From: CAZMGY01 sp964565945 [NCBI: uncultured bacterium]
GTDB taxonomy: Bacteria; GCA-001730085
DNA: 43,598 nucleotides
Reading direction: 5' to 3'
Assembly: GCA_964565945.1 (NCBI GenBank)
Contig: CAZMGY010000024.1
Span: 1 to 43,598, forward strand
How positions within the stretch are numbered: position 1 is the stretch's first letter; the number at the start of each line of letters is the position of its first letter. Shown here one piece after another: positions 8,058-16,691 of this stretch. The notes under the pieces are model-generated. The model saw only the letters and a list, made by a program, of their open reading frames with translations. It was not told the origin of the DNA and did not search any database. The position numbers were made by a program, and so were the translations under genes.

Positions 8058-8524
8058 TTACACTTTTGAAAGCAACACTACAAAAAAACCTAAACATTGT
8101 GCCAACTTGGATTCTAAATCAATTAAGGGCTGATCTTCGAGAAAAACAGGATGATCAATTTGCTGATTAATCGCCCACCACACACATCCAGAAGGATTCT
8201 TCCCCGAACAACCCCATAGGTGTGAATCAAAGACAAATACCAATCCAGGTTCAACCTCGACCTGAATGGCCTGACTTTCTAACACAGGGTCAACGATCAA
8301 ATTAAAAAAGAAATCCTCCTGATTCATCATGCCACAAATTTACCCCTATCTTGCAAAAAATCGCCCCCATAATCGTTCATTTTCTGACCTCAACAAGCAT
8401 CTATTTTATCCCGCATCATCTTCAGTCCCTCTTAGAAAAAAACATTACTAAGCACTCAAAAACCATCACGTTCCAAAAGCACCCTAGGGTAATCCAAATG
8501 AGAGACATGTTGGCATTGATTCAA
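8058..8524 (-). pseudogene. Remnant of a phytanoyl-CoA-dioxygenase-like gene
   Basis: Two pieces remain. The N-terminal piece, in the frame from TTG 8524, reads SHLDYPRVLLERDGF, stop (TGA 8458-8456), VLSNVFSKRD, stop; ERDGFxVLxNVFSK is the usual start of PhyH-family proteins. The C-terminal piece is an open frame at 8058-8330 (90 residues from an ATG pair) with VEPGLVFVFDSHLWGCSGKN, the region that carries the distal iron histidine in this family. Here the usual HLWHxSG reads HLWG, so the histidine is probably lost. The two pieces lie in different frames and about 150 central residues are missing. The 90-residue frame might still be translated, but not as a working dioxygenase. Confidence 0.6.
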
Positions 8525-8548
8525 TCTTGGATAGGCTTGCTAAGCTTT

Positions 8549-9478
8549 TCATAGGGTCTCCCTCACAAAATAAAGTGGCTGTTCTTTCACATGTTCAAAC
8601 ACTTGAGCCAAATACAAACCCAAAATGCCAATAAAGAACAGAATCAATCCAGTCGACAAAAGTATCATCCCCATAAGAAACATCCAGCCCTCTTGAAAAT
8701 ACTTAAAAAAATGAGTGCCCAGCAAAACAAGCAAATAAACAAAAGCTCCAAACATCAACAAAAACCCAATAGCAATCGAGCCATATAATAGACGATACGA
8801 CTGAGAGGTTAAGCCATTGATCGCATGCCGTATCAATTTTGGTAATGAATAGCTACTTGAACCAGCAAAACGATTTTGATGCACCACAGGAATACTGGTT
8901 TGACGAAAACCTAACCACTTAAGCACCATAATAAAATGTTGATTACGATTACGTACTTGCCGATACGCCTCAACCACCGATCGCGTTAACATACAAAAGC
9001 TACCCACTTCGATAGAATACGAATCACGACGTCCCAACCATCGATTCACCCATTCAAACAAACGTGCACAAGCATTCTTAAAAAAGTAATGGGCACGATT
9101 TTCTTTGAAGGTGAAAACAATATCGTTACCCTCATCCAGTTTGGCCATCATCCGACTTAAATCCTGAGGGCTATCTTGAAGATCTCCATCCATCACCACC
9201 ACCCGCTCGCCCAAAACCACATCCAAACCTGCCATAATCGAAATGTGTTGACCACAGTTATGGCTCAAATCCAAGCCCCTGACGCGCTCGTCTTGATTAG
9301 CAATCCTCTTGATCGTAGGCCAATCTTTGGAATGACCCGCATCGTTCACAAAGATAATCTCAAACGACAAGTCCTCTAATTGCTCACACAAACGACGATG
9401 AAGCTCGTCCAAACAGTCGTAACAATAATATACGGGAATTACAACCGAAAGATCGCAGGAGCCCTGTCTTTCAAACAT
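8549..9478 (-). CDS. GT2 polyprenyl-phosphate glycosyltransferase (GtrB/ArnC/DPM1-like)
   Basis: A 309-residue membrane enzyme that would transfer a sugar from a nucleotide donor to undecaprenyl phosphate on the cytoplasmic face. The GT-A domain shows LSVVIPVYYCYDCLDELHRR (about 10-29), IIFVNDAGHSKDWPTI and VVMDGDLQDSPQDL (about 92-105) with the DxD-type aspartates. Two C-terminal membrane helices (YGSIAIGFLLMFGAFVYLLV and FLMGMILLSTGLILFFIGIL) fit the GtrB/ArnC architecture and length. The ATG at 9478 lies three bases after the stop of the multi-spanning protein, so the two are coupled. The pair resembles the lipid-linked-sugar synthase plus membrane transferase of Gtr and Arn systems. Confidence 0.9.
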   Translation of the reverse strand: MFERQGSCDLSVVIPVYYCYDCLDELHRRLCEQLEDLSFEIIFVNDAGHSKDWPTIKRIANQDERVRGLDLSHNCGQHISIMAGLDVVLGERVVVMDGDLQDSPQDLSRMMAKLDEGNDIVFTFKENRAHYFFKNACARLFEWVNRWLGRRDSYSIEVGSFCMLTRSVVEAYRQVRNRNQHFIMVLKWLGFRQTSIPVVHQNRFAGSSSYSLPKLIRHAINGLTSQSYRLLYGSIAIGFLLMFGAFVYLLVLLGTHFFKYFQEGWMFLMGMILLSTGLILFFIGILGLYLAQVFEHVKEQPLYFVRETL

Positions 9479-9481
9479 ACC

Positions 9482-11389
9482 TTATACCTCTTTTTTCAAC
9501 CTTAATACGTCTATAAAACCTTCGTCAATAGGTTGGTACATTTTATCATGAACATAATTCTGATGCACATACGCCCACAAACGTGGAAACTTATCCTCAG
9601 GGGTTAGACCATCCACCTCCATATCCCACTGTATCACGATAAGCTCGGGTGCCTGGCGCCTTGCAATATCAATGACGCGCTGCTCATCACGCGCATTAAC
9701 AATATTGTAGGGGCTTATATGATTCTTCAACATAAACGGTCGATCTGCCAAAAATGATAACAACGGCACATTCCCAAACAAGTAAATCTTTTCATCAGAC
9801 AAGGTATGCTTTTGCAAATACGCAACCACATAATCCAACTCCTGGGCATAAGCTTCATTAAGTACAAAGCCTTTTGCTCGTCGAGATTGCACATAAGCTT
9901 CTCCCCCCATTAACTCAGGTTTCCCCCATCGATTCATCCCTGAGCCAATCGACTTTTTCAAATACGAAACGCTCACAGCGCGTTGACCTAAACCCCTATA
10001 AACACTAACAGATACAATCATACACACAGCTAAAGCAAGATAACGTCTCCAAGATGTCTTCAACAGAGATAAAACATCATCCAGCAATGCCGCAACAACA
10101 ATCATGAGAGGAATTCCATCCAACAGAAGCGACTCCATCCCAGCACGGTACAACAAGTGAATAAACGACAACAATGCCACCACCCATAACCCTATCGTCA
10201 AAATCAAACGCACATTTCGCGGTCCGTGAATCCATCTCCACATAAGCATAAATCCACTGAGCGACATCACTACATGAGGCGAATAATAAACAAAAATCTT
10301 TTTAACAATAGCTAATGGAGCTAAACCTTTGGCTTTAAGCAAAGAAATCGTGGGATAAGCCAAACAATTATGTCCCCAAAAAGCCGCTCCATTCACATCC
10401 ACCTTAGGCCACAACCAAGTCCATTCGATCCAACCCAACACATGGCACAAGCCTAAAAATAATCCAGCTCCCAATCCCCCCACAAGCAAAGATAACACAG
10501 TCTTGCCCACCAGTCGCCAACGCGAATTATTTTGCCCACTCACATAGAAAAAGCCCATCACTAATACAGCCAACAAAGCCACATTTGCTCGTTCACTCGC
10601 AAAAAATTTAATAAGCACCAAGCCAATTCCAACACAAATCAAATAATAAAAGTGCTTGGTGTGCATATACTGATATACAAACAACAAAGGTAAACACGCA
10701 ATCGTGTAACGAATCAAAGAGCTATGAAATGTAGCTTTAAAAGGAAATAACAGAACAAACATAGCCACAAGAACATACCACCGCAAAGGCCGAAACGCCA
10801 CTTGCCTTTGCAATAACGTATAAATCAGATAAAACCCCAAGAGGTTTAAAAAAGCTATGTAAACTGTAAATACAATCAGTTTGCTCCCCCAGAGATGCAT
10901 TAGACCCACGACAGGAAGCAAATTCAAAATGCCATACACATAGCTAACGTCTTGATGCTGAAGCATCGCCTGAATCACGCGAAGATAAGCTCCTGTTTCA
11001 AAATAAAGCTGAAAAGGATTGCCGCCAGGCATATTTATATATAGAAAATCAGGGTAGACATACAAAAAAGCCCCTAAACTCATCACCATCAGAGTCATCC
11101 ACCATCTATCGCAAGGAACCTGTGCGTTTGTATCCCTTAAAAGAAGTCTCGTGAACGACTTTTGATGCCAGGCATACAAAGCCACCCCAAAACCTGGAAC
11201 TATCACTATAAACGCATAATTGAGAAAAATTTGAATCATCGAAACTTTATTAAGGATGGAATCACTGATCATTCCTTGTTGACGCGCCATTTCAACATCC
11301 CACTGCATAGCTGGCATTAAATAGAGCACAAGAGCCGTTAATCCAAAAAGTAACCCAAAGGCCCTCCAATCCTTATGGTTAGGAATCAT
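9482..11389 (-). CDS. Multi-spanning membrane protein, probable lipid-linked-sugar glycosyltransferase (GT-C type)
   Basis: A 635-residue protein with about eleven or twelve hydrophobic segments over the first 470 residues and a soluble C-terminal domain (about 490-635, containing LDYVVAYLQKHTLSDEKIYL and APELIVIQWDMEVDG). Topology and size resemble GT-C transferases such as the GT39/GT83 (ArnT-like) families, which move sugars from polyprenyl phosphate in the periplasm. I could not identify a certain catalytic acidic motif, so the enzymatic call is tentative. The start is ATG 11389: a GGAGG site sits seven bases upstream and overlaps the alternative TTG at 11401. It is the first gene of the glycan locus and is coupled to the GT2 gene. 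Confidence 0.7.
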   Translation of the reverse strand: MIPNHKDWRAFGLLFGLTALVLYLMPAMQWDVEMARQQGMISDSILNKVSMIQIFLNYAFIVIVPGFGVALYAWHQKSFTRLLLRDTNAQVPCDRWWMTLMVMSLGAFLYVYPDFLYINMPGGNPFQLYFETGAYLRVIQAMLQHQDVSYVYGILNLLPVVGLMHLWGSKLIVFTVYIAFLNLLGFYLIYTLLQRQVAFRPLRWYVLVAMFVLLFPFKATFHSSLIRYTIACLPLLFVYQYMHTKHFYYLICVGIGLVLIKFFASERANVALLAVLVMGFFYVSGQNNSRWRLVGKTVLSLLVGGLGAGLFLGLCHVLGWIEWTWLWPKVDVNGAAFWGHNCLAYPTISLLKAKGLAPLAIVKKIFVYYSPHVVMSLSGFMLMWRWIHGPRNVRLILTIGLWVVALLSFIHLLYRAGMESLLLDGIPLMIVVAALLDDVLSLLKTSWRRYLALAVCMIVSVSVYRGLGQRAVSVSYLKKSIGSGMNRWGKPELMGGEAYVQSRRAKGFVLNEAYAQELDYVVAYLQKHTLSDEKIYLFGNVPLLSFLADRPFMLKNHISPYNIVNARDEQRVIDIARRQAPELIVIQWDMEVDGLTPEDKFPRLWAYVHQNYVHDKMYQPIDEGFIDVLRLKKEV

Positions 11390-11483
11390 ATCTGCCTCCA
11401 ATATGTGGTGCTAAAAAAGGTTTAAATAGCGAGGGAATATCATAACTGGGAAACAAATCACACACATTGTGCCCACGTTCGAG

Positions 11484-11555
11484 CTAAATGAACAGCGAAT
11501 AAATCACCACAAAGGCCACAAGACTCATCACTGGAATGGCAATTAAAAAAGACAT
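11484..11555 (-). CDS. Small 23-residue single-helix membrane peptide
   Basis: ATG 11555 is preceded by AAGGAG seven bases upstream and by a plausible promoter. The frame gives MSFLIAIPVMSLVAFVVIYS followed by LFI and a TAG stop. The whole peptide is one hydrophobic helix. Small one-helix subunits of this size occur in cytochrome oxidases (CydX- and CcoS/CcoQ-like), but I see no signature that proves such a role. The good ribosome site and isolated position behind a promoter favour a real gene. Confidence 0.5.
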   Translation of the reverse strand: MSFLIAIPVMSLVAFVVIYSLFI

Positions 11556-11581
11556 TCACTTACTCCTTATATTAAGTGTCC

Positions 11582-11611
11582 AGTATATCAAATTTATTAG
11601 GCAGCTATCAA
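11582..11611 (-). promoter_or_regulatory. Promoter for the 23-residue membrane peptide
   Basis: On the minus strand TTGATA (11611-11606) and TATACT (11587-11582) are separated by 18 bases, 26 bases upstream of the peptide's start codon. The match to sigma-70 consensus is good. Confidence 0.5.
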
Positions 11612-11807
11612 GGTTTCAAAAGTTGGGCGATACTCTTGCATTTTAGCAGAGTTAACGGCTACCTAAGACTCGGATCAGTTGCAAATTGCAAGCTTTGATA
11701 CGGCTGCTGTTGAAGCACACATTCAACAAATCCTTGATACTAAAGTAATTCAGCATTTTGGTTCCAGGTAACAACTTTTATGGATTACACATCCATTCAA
11801 TCATCCA

Positions 11808-11987
11808 CTAGGATTTTAAATGCTCTTTAGCCAAAGCAAAGTCAGACCCCCAGCGATCCAGAGAAGCCACAGGCATTTGATCGCCCTGAATATGAGCGTT
11901 CCCATAATCTAAGCAGTCCGCAAAGAGCAACAACTTTCCAGCATCGTACAACTCTTTTTTCTGATCTTCTTGGACAAAACCTATTTT
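11808..11987 (-). pseudogene. Decayed C-terminal domain of the multihaem cytochrome
   Basis: After the cytochrome stop (TAA 11996-11994) the same reading frame continues: ACG, TAG, then 59 sense codons to TAG at 11810-11808. The translation includes GKLLLFADCLDYGNAHIQGD and QMPVASLDRWGSDFALAKEH. The AGKLL..ADC.D..N..QGD pattern looks like a class I cytochrome c domain whose CxxCH has become CLDYG, followed by a possible methionine-ligand segment (QMP). It has no start codon of its own. I infer loss of a final domain by nonsense mutation; chance alignment of an unrelated fragment cannot be excluded. Confidence 0.5.
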
Positions 11988-11993
11988 CTACGT

Positions 11994-13877
11994 TTATTCA
12001 GGCATTTTCACACTAGAATCAACCTTGACTAACCCCATCAAAGCCGTCGTGATCGCCTCGGCTTCGGAATCACTGAATCCAAAATCCGGCATGATCAATT
12101 TTTCTAGCGGATTAAGGATTTTTCCATGATCAAAACCACGTGGATTTTTAATTTTATTAAATAACCAATCATGCTTGGTGTGAGGAATATCATGTCTAAA
12201 ACCAAAGTCAAACTGATGCAAAGTTTTACTAGCAATGCCATTCAATTCACCTCCAATCGGTAAAGCATCTTCCATACCCTCCACCTCATGACACGATGCG
12301 CACCCATAATAATTCACCAACTTCTCACCACTAAAAAACTGCTTTTCTTGAATGCTCATTTGTGTCAACTTCTCTTTCGACTGATCTTCGGTCAGCACTT
12401 TATTCATAAAGTCTAGAGTGATTTGATCTAAAATCTTGTGATCTAAATCAGGTACATTTTTCTGACCCAAAGATTTATCTGTTTGACTCATAAGATAAGA
12501 CGTAATATCAGCAGCTTCTTGATCGCTCAAACGCATATCAGGCATTGTAGTCGCAGGATGATAACTTTGTGGCTCTTTCAACCAATTGAATAACCACTTC
12601 GCATTTGTTTTTGATCCCATATTCAAAAGATTAGGACCCTGCTCACGAGTCAAATCTTTAAGAGTCAAATTTCTCTCTTGACCTATACCAGATTGAACTT
12701 GATGACAGCTAGAACATCCTGGACCAGCAAGCAACTCTTCACCTTTCACAGGATCACCTTTAACGGGAATTTCTTCCATATCATAGGTTTTGCTTTTTTC
12801 GTAAAGAAAAGCTTTGATCGCATGAATTTCTTGCTCTCCTCGACGCACCGACTCGGCATTGCTGTTATTGGCTAAATTAAAATAAGAAGGCATCCATGTG
12901 TTATGGCGAAAACTTTTAGGATCATGAATCCAATGATAGATCCACGTATCTGTGGTTAACTTGTCCGCCATTTTCTTTAAGTTAGGTCCAGGACGATCGT
13001 AGCTGGCAAACTTATCCATCTTATGACAAGCATCACACCCCGATTGCGCTATCAAGCGAAGACCCAAGTTAAGTTTTTCGGCACCTTTAATTGATGTTTT
13101 TGGGCTATGACATTGAAGACAGCTCGCTTCAATGTGTTTTTTAGGTAACATAGGTTGATCCCACTCAGCCATCGGATGCCAGTCATATTTTTCCTTCCAC
13201 TCTTTGGCTTGCTCGGGGCTATTCGGTGTATGCACCGAACTTTGGAACGATGTTCCCTGACCACGACCTTGATGACAAGATGTACAAGAAGATCCTTGAA
13301 TCGGATGAGGAGACTCACTCGACAAATAAAGCTCTAAGTTAGGATGTGTCCGGTCAGGCTGCGGCATATTCTCATAGCCTTTTTTCATAATCCCTTTGTG
13401 ACAAGAAGTACAGAGCTCCACTTTAAGAACTTTGGAAAAATGGAGATCACCCTTAATGTCTTTAACCGCCCTTCGATCAATTTTATCATAAGGGTTCAAC
13501 ATATCAAGAACAGGCAAGTCGCCCACAATTGATCCCAAGTTGTTTTGAACATCCATCGAACCAAGATCAACTTTTTTCAACTTTCCTTCCAAAACATTTT
13601 TTTGCACCTCAACAACCCGTACATCTCGCCCCGCCTTTTTCAATTCCGAGGCTGTTTTAAGTTTGTCTACCTCCTGATCGAGCAACTCTTTGGTCTGTGC
13701 CGATTCAAACTTACGAAATTCCTTCTGATAAGTTTTCCATTCATTGTTGTAATCTTTAAAGAAAATGATCAGAATCAATGCTAACAACAAAGAGGCAACA
13801 ATAAGAAAGCACTTTCCCAATGAGTTTAAACTATAACAACTTTTTGGCCATTTGTTTTGATTTCGTTTGCTCAACAC
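11994..13877 (-). CDS. Membrane-anchored six-haem c-type cytochrome
   Basis: A 627-residue protein with an N-terminal membrane helix (FLIVASLLLALILIIFF, about 24-40), then a coiled-coil-like charged region and a periplasmic haem part. Six CxxCH motifs lie near residues 156, 198, 253, 281, 388 and 526 (CTSCH, CTSCH, CLQCH, CDACH, CSSCH, CASCH). The last three head class I cytochrome c domains with methionine-ligand segments WMPSYF, TMPDMR and IMPDFG. It probably carries electrons between a menaquinol-oxidising complex and a terminal oxidase, which is inference. The start is GTG 13877 with GAGGGT upstream; TTG 13874 is possible. An in-frame degraded continuation follows the stop. Confidence 0.88.
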   Translation of the reverse strand: MLSKRNQNKWPKSCYSLNSLGKCFLIVASLLLALILIIFFKDYNNEWKTYQKEFRKFESAQTKELLDQEVDKLKTASELKKAGRDVRVVEVQKNVLEGKLKKVDLGSMDVQNNLGSIVGDLPVLDMLNPYDKIDRRAVKDIKGDLHFSKVLKVELCTSCHKGIMKKGYENMPQPDRTHPNLELYLSSESPHPIQGSSCTSCHQGRGQGTSFQSSVHTPNSPEQAKEWKEKYDWHPMAEWDQPMLPKKHIEASCLQCHSPKTSIKGAEKLNLGLRLIAQSGCDACHKMDKFASYDRPGPNLKKMADKLTTDTWIYHWIHDPKSFRHNTWMPSYFNLANNSNAESVRRGEQEIHAIKAFLYEKSKTYDMEEIPVKGDPVKGEELLAGPGCSSCHQVQSGIGQERNLTLKDLTREQGPNLLNMGSKTNAKWLFNWLKEPQSYHPATTMPDMRLSDQEAADITSYLMSQTDKSLGQKNVPDLDHKILDQITLDFMNKVLTEDQSKEKLTQMSIQEKQFFSGEKLVNYYGCASCHEVEGMEDALPIGGELNGIASKTLHQFDFGFRHDIPHTKHDWLFNKIKNPRGFDHGKILNPLEKLIMPDFGFSDSEAEAITTALMGLVKVDSSVKMPE

Positions 13878-13907
13878 TACACCCTCAACTTATTTGGCAC
13901 CAAAAAA

Positions 13908-13937
13908 AATATACTTTAATAAACAATCATAAAACAA
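13908..13937 (-). promoter_or_regulatory. Promoter for the six-haem cytochrome
   Basis: TTGTTT (13937-13932) and TATATT (13913-13908) on the minus strand are 18 bases apart and 31 bases upstream of the GTG start, in an AT-rich gap after hemA. Confidence 0.45.
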
Positions 13938-13999
13938 ATTACAGTTTATTTTCCAAACCTCTTTGTCTTATCCCTAGCAACTTTAAATTATAGAATCAC

Positions 14000-15082
14000 T
14001 CATACCGTCTCCTTAAGCACTTCAGATTGAGATGAAGCCGCTACCTGATTAGAACCAAACTCCTTCATTTTTTCCAACTTGGTATAAAATTCACTGATTT
14101 TTCGATCGATAATACTATAAACATCCTTAATCGCTGTTTTACGTCGCTGATAGTTTTGTTCGAGAGTCGCTCCCAAATCATCTATGGCAAACAAAGCAAG
14201 TTGATCATACTGAGCCACCTGAGGATCAATGTTACGTGGCATAGAAATATCCATTAAAAGCAACTCTGAAGTCCGATGCCTCATCACGTGCTCCATCACT
14301 TCGCGATCAACCACATAATGAGGCGCATTCACCGCACAAATGCAAAGGTTGACATCTTGCAAAACCCGTGTTAACTCGAGAAAAGAAACAGCTTCAGCCT
14401 GGAATTTCTCTGCCAAAGCCATAGATTTATCTCGGGTTCGGTTCATGATGTATAGGGTATCCAACGAGCGTGTTGTCAATTGCTTAGCTGCAAGCTCTCC
14501 CATTTGACCCGAGCCTATAAGCAGAACTTTTTTACCACTTAAGCTTCCCAAGTATTTTTCGGAAAAATTAACAGCAGCCCAGCTAACAGAGGTCCCTCCA
14601 TAGCCAATTTCGGTTTCCTCATGCGCCAATTTCCCCATACGCACCGCTACTCGGCACAACAAATTGAGTGCACGGCTAAGCATATTCGACTCCTGAGCTT
14701 TGGCAAAAGCTTCTTTTACTTGGCCTAAGATTTGTTTTTCTCCTAAAATTAGTGAGTCCAAGCTTGATATCACCTTAAACAAATGCTCAATGGCATTATC
14801 TTTGGATTGACGATAAAAATAATTTTTGAAATCACTATGCCATTTCTGTTTTTTGACTTGAAAAAGTGTTTGTAGAACGAATTCGGCATCAAGATTGCTT
14901 CGCACCATGTCAACATAGATTTCAATACGGTTGCAGGTACTCACCACAAAGGCACCCAAAACTTCGTTCCTCAGCTTGAGCTGGCTAAGCAACAATTCTT
15001 GCTCAATCGCCGAAAGACAAAACTTTTCTCTAACTTCAATTGGCGCCGTTTTATGACTAATACCAATAACATCTAAATGCAT
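14000..15082 (-). CDS. hemA: Glutamyl-tRNA reductase
   Basis: A 360-residue NADPH-dependent enzyme that reduces glutamyl-tRNA to glutamate-1-semialdehyde, the first step of C5 haem synthesis. The N-terminal signature is GISHKTAPIEVREKF (7-21). The catalytic cysteine lies in VVSTCNRIEIYVD (about 46-58). The NADPH site is VLLIGSGQMGELAAKQL (about 184-200). Length is some 50 residues below E. coli HemA; the C-terminal dimerisation helix appears shortened and ends in a Ser/Gln-rich tail. Feedback regulation by haem is known for the enzyme, but nothing here shows it. The gene has its own promoter (15148-15176) and is divergent from hemG, so haem genes flank one shared intergenic region. Confidence 0.95.
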   Translation of the reverse strand: MHLDVIGISHKTAPIEVREKFCLSAIEQELLLSQLKLRNEVLGAFVVSTCNRIEIYVDMVRSNLDAEFVLQTLFQVKKQKWHSDFKNYFYRQSKDNAIEHLFKVISSLDSLILGEKQILGQVKEAFAKAQESNMLSRALNLLCRVAVRMGKLAHEETEIGYGGTSVSWAAVNFSEKYLGSLSGKKVLLIGSGQMGELAAKQLTTRSLDTLYIMNRTRDKSMALAEKFQAEAVSFLELTRVLQDVNLCICAVNAPHYVVDREVMEHVMRHRTSELLLMDISMPRNIDPQVAQYDQLALFAIDDLGATLEQNYQRRKTAIKDVYSIIDRKISEFYTKLEKMKEFGSNQVAASSQSEVLKETV

Positions 15083-15147
15083 AAAACCTATTTAGACTCC
15101 ACTCTTTTCAGACATCCCTACACAAGAAAAAAAATACACCTCCCAAT

Positions 15148-15176
15148 ATTATACATGGATTGGTATAATATTACAA
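15148..15176 (-). promoter_or_regulatory. hemA promoter
   Basis: TTGTAA (15176-15171), a 17-base spacer and a perfect TATAAT (15153-15148) on the minus strand, 65 bases upstream of the hemA start. The opposite strand of this divergent gap is AT-rich, with TATAAT-like boxes near 15240-15255 that could serve hemG, but without a clear -35 box. Confidence 0.65.
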
Positions 15177-15288
15177 ATATTTTTTAATCGTTATGAATCC
15201 TGCAGTCAAGCCGCAAAATGACAGATAATAGTAGTGATTATAATTGTATAATACATATTTTAATTAATTAAATAATAGGACAGACTCA

Positions 15289-16632
15289 ATGAAGATTATC
15301 GTATTAGGAGCCGGCATCGCAGGCCTCGTAGCCGCCTATCGCTGCAAACAAACCTATCCCGATAGCACAATCACCATCATCGAACACAAGCCTCAAGTGG
15401 GTGGATGGATCGATTCATTGCATCAAGACGGATTTATTTTCGAGCAAGGTCCTCGCAGCATTCGCCCCAAAGGTAAAGGTCAAGTCCTCCTCAAATTGAT
15501 TGTAGATCTTGACCTAATGGATCAAATTCTCATCGCCAACCCTGCCGCTAAACGCCGTTATATCTATCACCAAAAACTTCTTGAAGTGCCATCAGGGCTA
15601 CTTAGTTTAATCCAGTCACCCTTGCAAGGTGTTTTTCTCGAAGCATTACAAACCGATTGGAAGCTTCGGTCGTTCCCTTTCGAAAAAGTGAGTTTGGCTC
15701 AATTTTCTCGGCGCCACTTTGGAGATCGCTTCACACGGCTCATTCTCCAGCCAGCTGTTTCAGGAATTTGGGCGGGAGATATTGAACAGTTGAGTGCTCA
15801 AGCAACTCTGCCTCAGCTCACCCTTTTGGAACAAAAAGAAGGCTCCCTTCTACGCTCTTGGCTTAAGAAAAAAAAGAAGAAAATTCCGTGGCCCTACAGC
15901 CGTGAACTCAAAAAAGCCGTTCTTATATCTTTTCGTCAAGGGATGTCCTCACTCCCTTTAGCCCTAGCCAAACAATTGCACCAACACCTTAAACTCGAAG
16001 AAACGGTGCAAAACATTCAATGGGATGGTCAAACCTACACCGTCCAGACCAACCAAAACAGTTACCAAGCCCAACATATTTTTTCGGCTCTACCAGCCCA
16101 CATTCTAAGTCCGTTGGTTTTTGACTGCGACAAAGCTCTCAGCCACAAACTCAGCCAAATCGACTATGCCCCCATCACCGTCGTCACCTTGGCCTATCAA
16201 CAGCCCGTTCATGCCATTAAAGGATTTGGCTATCTGAACGTGCAAAACTCATCCCAAGATATTTTAGGAGTCGTGATGAATGATCAAACATTCCCAGATC
16301 ACGCACCCAGCTCTAGCCAATCTCTAAGTGTTATGATTGGCGGAGCACGATTTAAGAACTTTGCTCAGTACTCCCAAGACGATTTTATCACCATGGCCCA
16401 AAACGCTGTTCGGAACCATTTGGGCATCCAAATAAATTCTGATATCGCACACTGCAAAATTATGCCCAAAGCAATCCCCCAATACAATATGGGATACAAC
16501 GGTTTAACACAAAGCCTGCTCCAAAGATGTCCTTTAGGTTTGCACCTGATTGGAAACTACATGGGAGGCGTTTCGGTCATCGACACCATTGCGCAAGCCG
16601 AACACAGCGTTGCCAAGCTCCTCACTCCATGA
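15289..16632 (+). CDS. hemG: Protoporphyrinogen oxidase, HemY type
   Basis: A 447-residue FAD enzyme that oxidises protoporphyrinogen IX (or coproporphyrinogen III in some lineages). The dinucleotide site is VLGAGIAGLVAAYRC (4-18), followed by GGWIDSLHQDGFIFEQGPRS (about 36-55), typical of the oxygen-dependent PPOX family. The C-terminal flavin motif is LIGNYMGGVSVIDTIAQ (about 421-437). It is not the flavodoxin-like HemG of E. coli; the symbol follows common annotation of HemY-type PPOX. The ATG at 15289 is preceded by AGGA. It is followed 59 bases later by hemE on the same strand. With hemN downstream, the classical protoporphyrin branch seems likely. Confidence 0.93.
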   Translation: MKIIVLGAGIAGLVAAYRCKQTYPDSTITIIEHKPQVGGWIDSLHQDGFIFEQGPRSIRPKGKGQVLLKLIVDLDLMDQILIANPAAKRRYIYHQKLLEVPSGLLSLIQSPLQGVFLEALQTDWKLRSFPFEKVSLAQFSRRHFGDRFTRLILQPAVSGIWAGDIEQLSAQATLPQLTLLEQKEGSLLRSWLKKKKKKIPWPYSRELKKAVLISFRQGMSSLPLALAKQLHQHLKLEETVQNIQWDGQTYTVQTNQNSYQAQHIFSALPAHILSPLVFDCDKALSHKLSQIDYAPITVVTLAYQQPVHAIKGFGYLNVQNSSQDILGVVMNDQTFPDHAPSSSQSLSVMIGGARFKNFAQYSQDDFITMAQNAVRNHLGIQINSDIAHCKIMPKAIPQYNMGYNGLTQSLLQRCPLGLHLIGNYMGGVSVIDTIAQAEHSVAKLLTP

Positions 16633-16691
16633 CAAAAGCGATATACTATGATTTAATAATAGGCTAACCCAACATATTTAGAGAAATTTCT

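Larger units (their letters stand above)
11390..11993. other. Gene-poor gap between the glycan locus and the cytochrome gene
   Basis: This 604-base stretch holds a 23-residue membrane peptide (11484-11555), its likely promoter (11582-11611) and a decayed cytochrome-like tail (11808-11987). Between about 11640 and 11770 a plus-strand frame reads DSDQLQIASFDTAAVEAH and continues to a stop without a usable start; it may be an old coding remnant, but I see no recognisable family. No RNA gene or repeat is evident. Confidence 0.5.

Noticed and set aside
8351-8554. 67-residue plus-strand gene
   Set aside because: It is antisense to the PhyH remnant, lacks a ribosome site and has no recognisable features.
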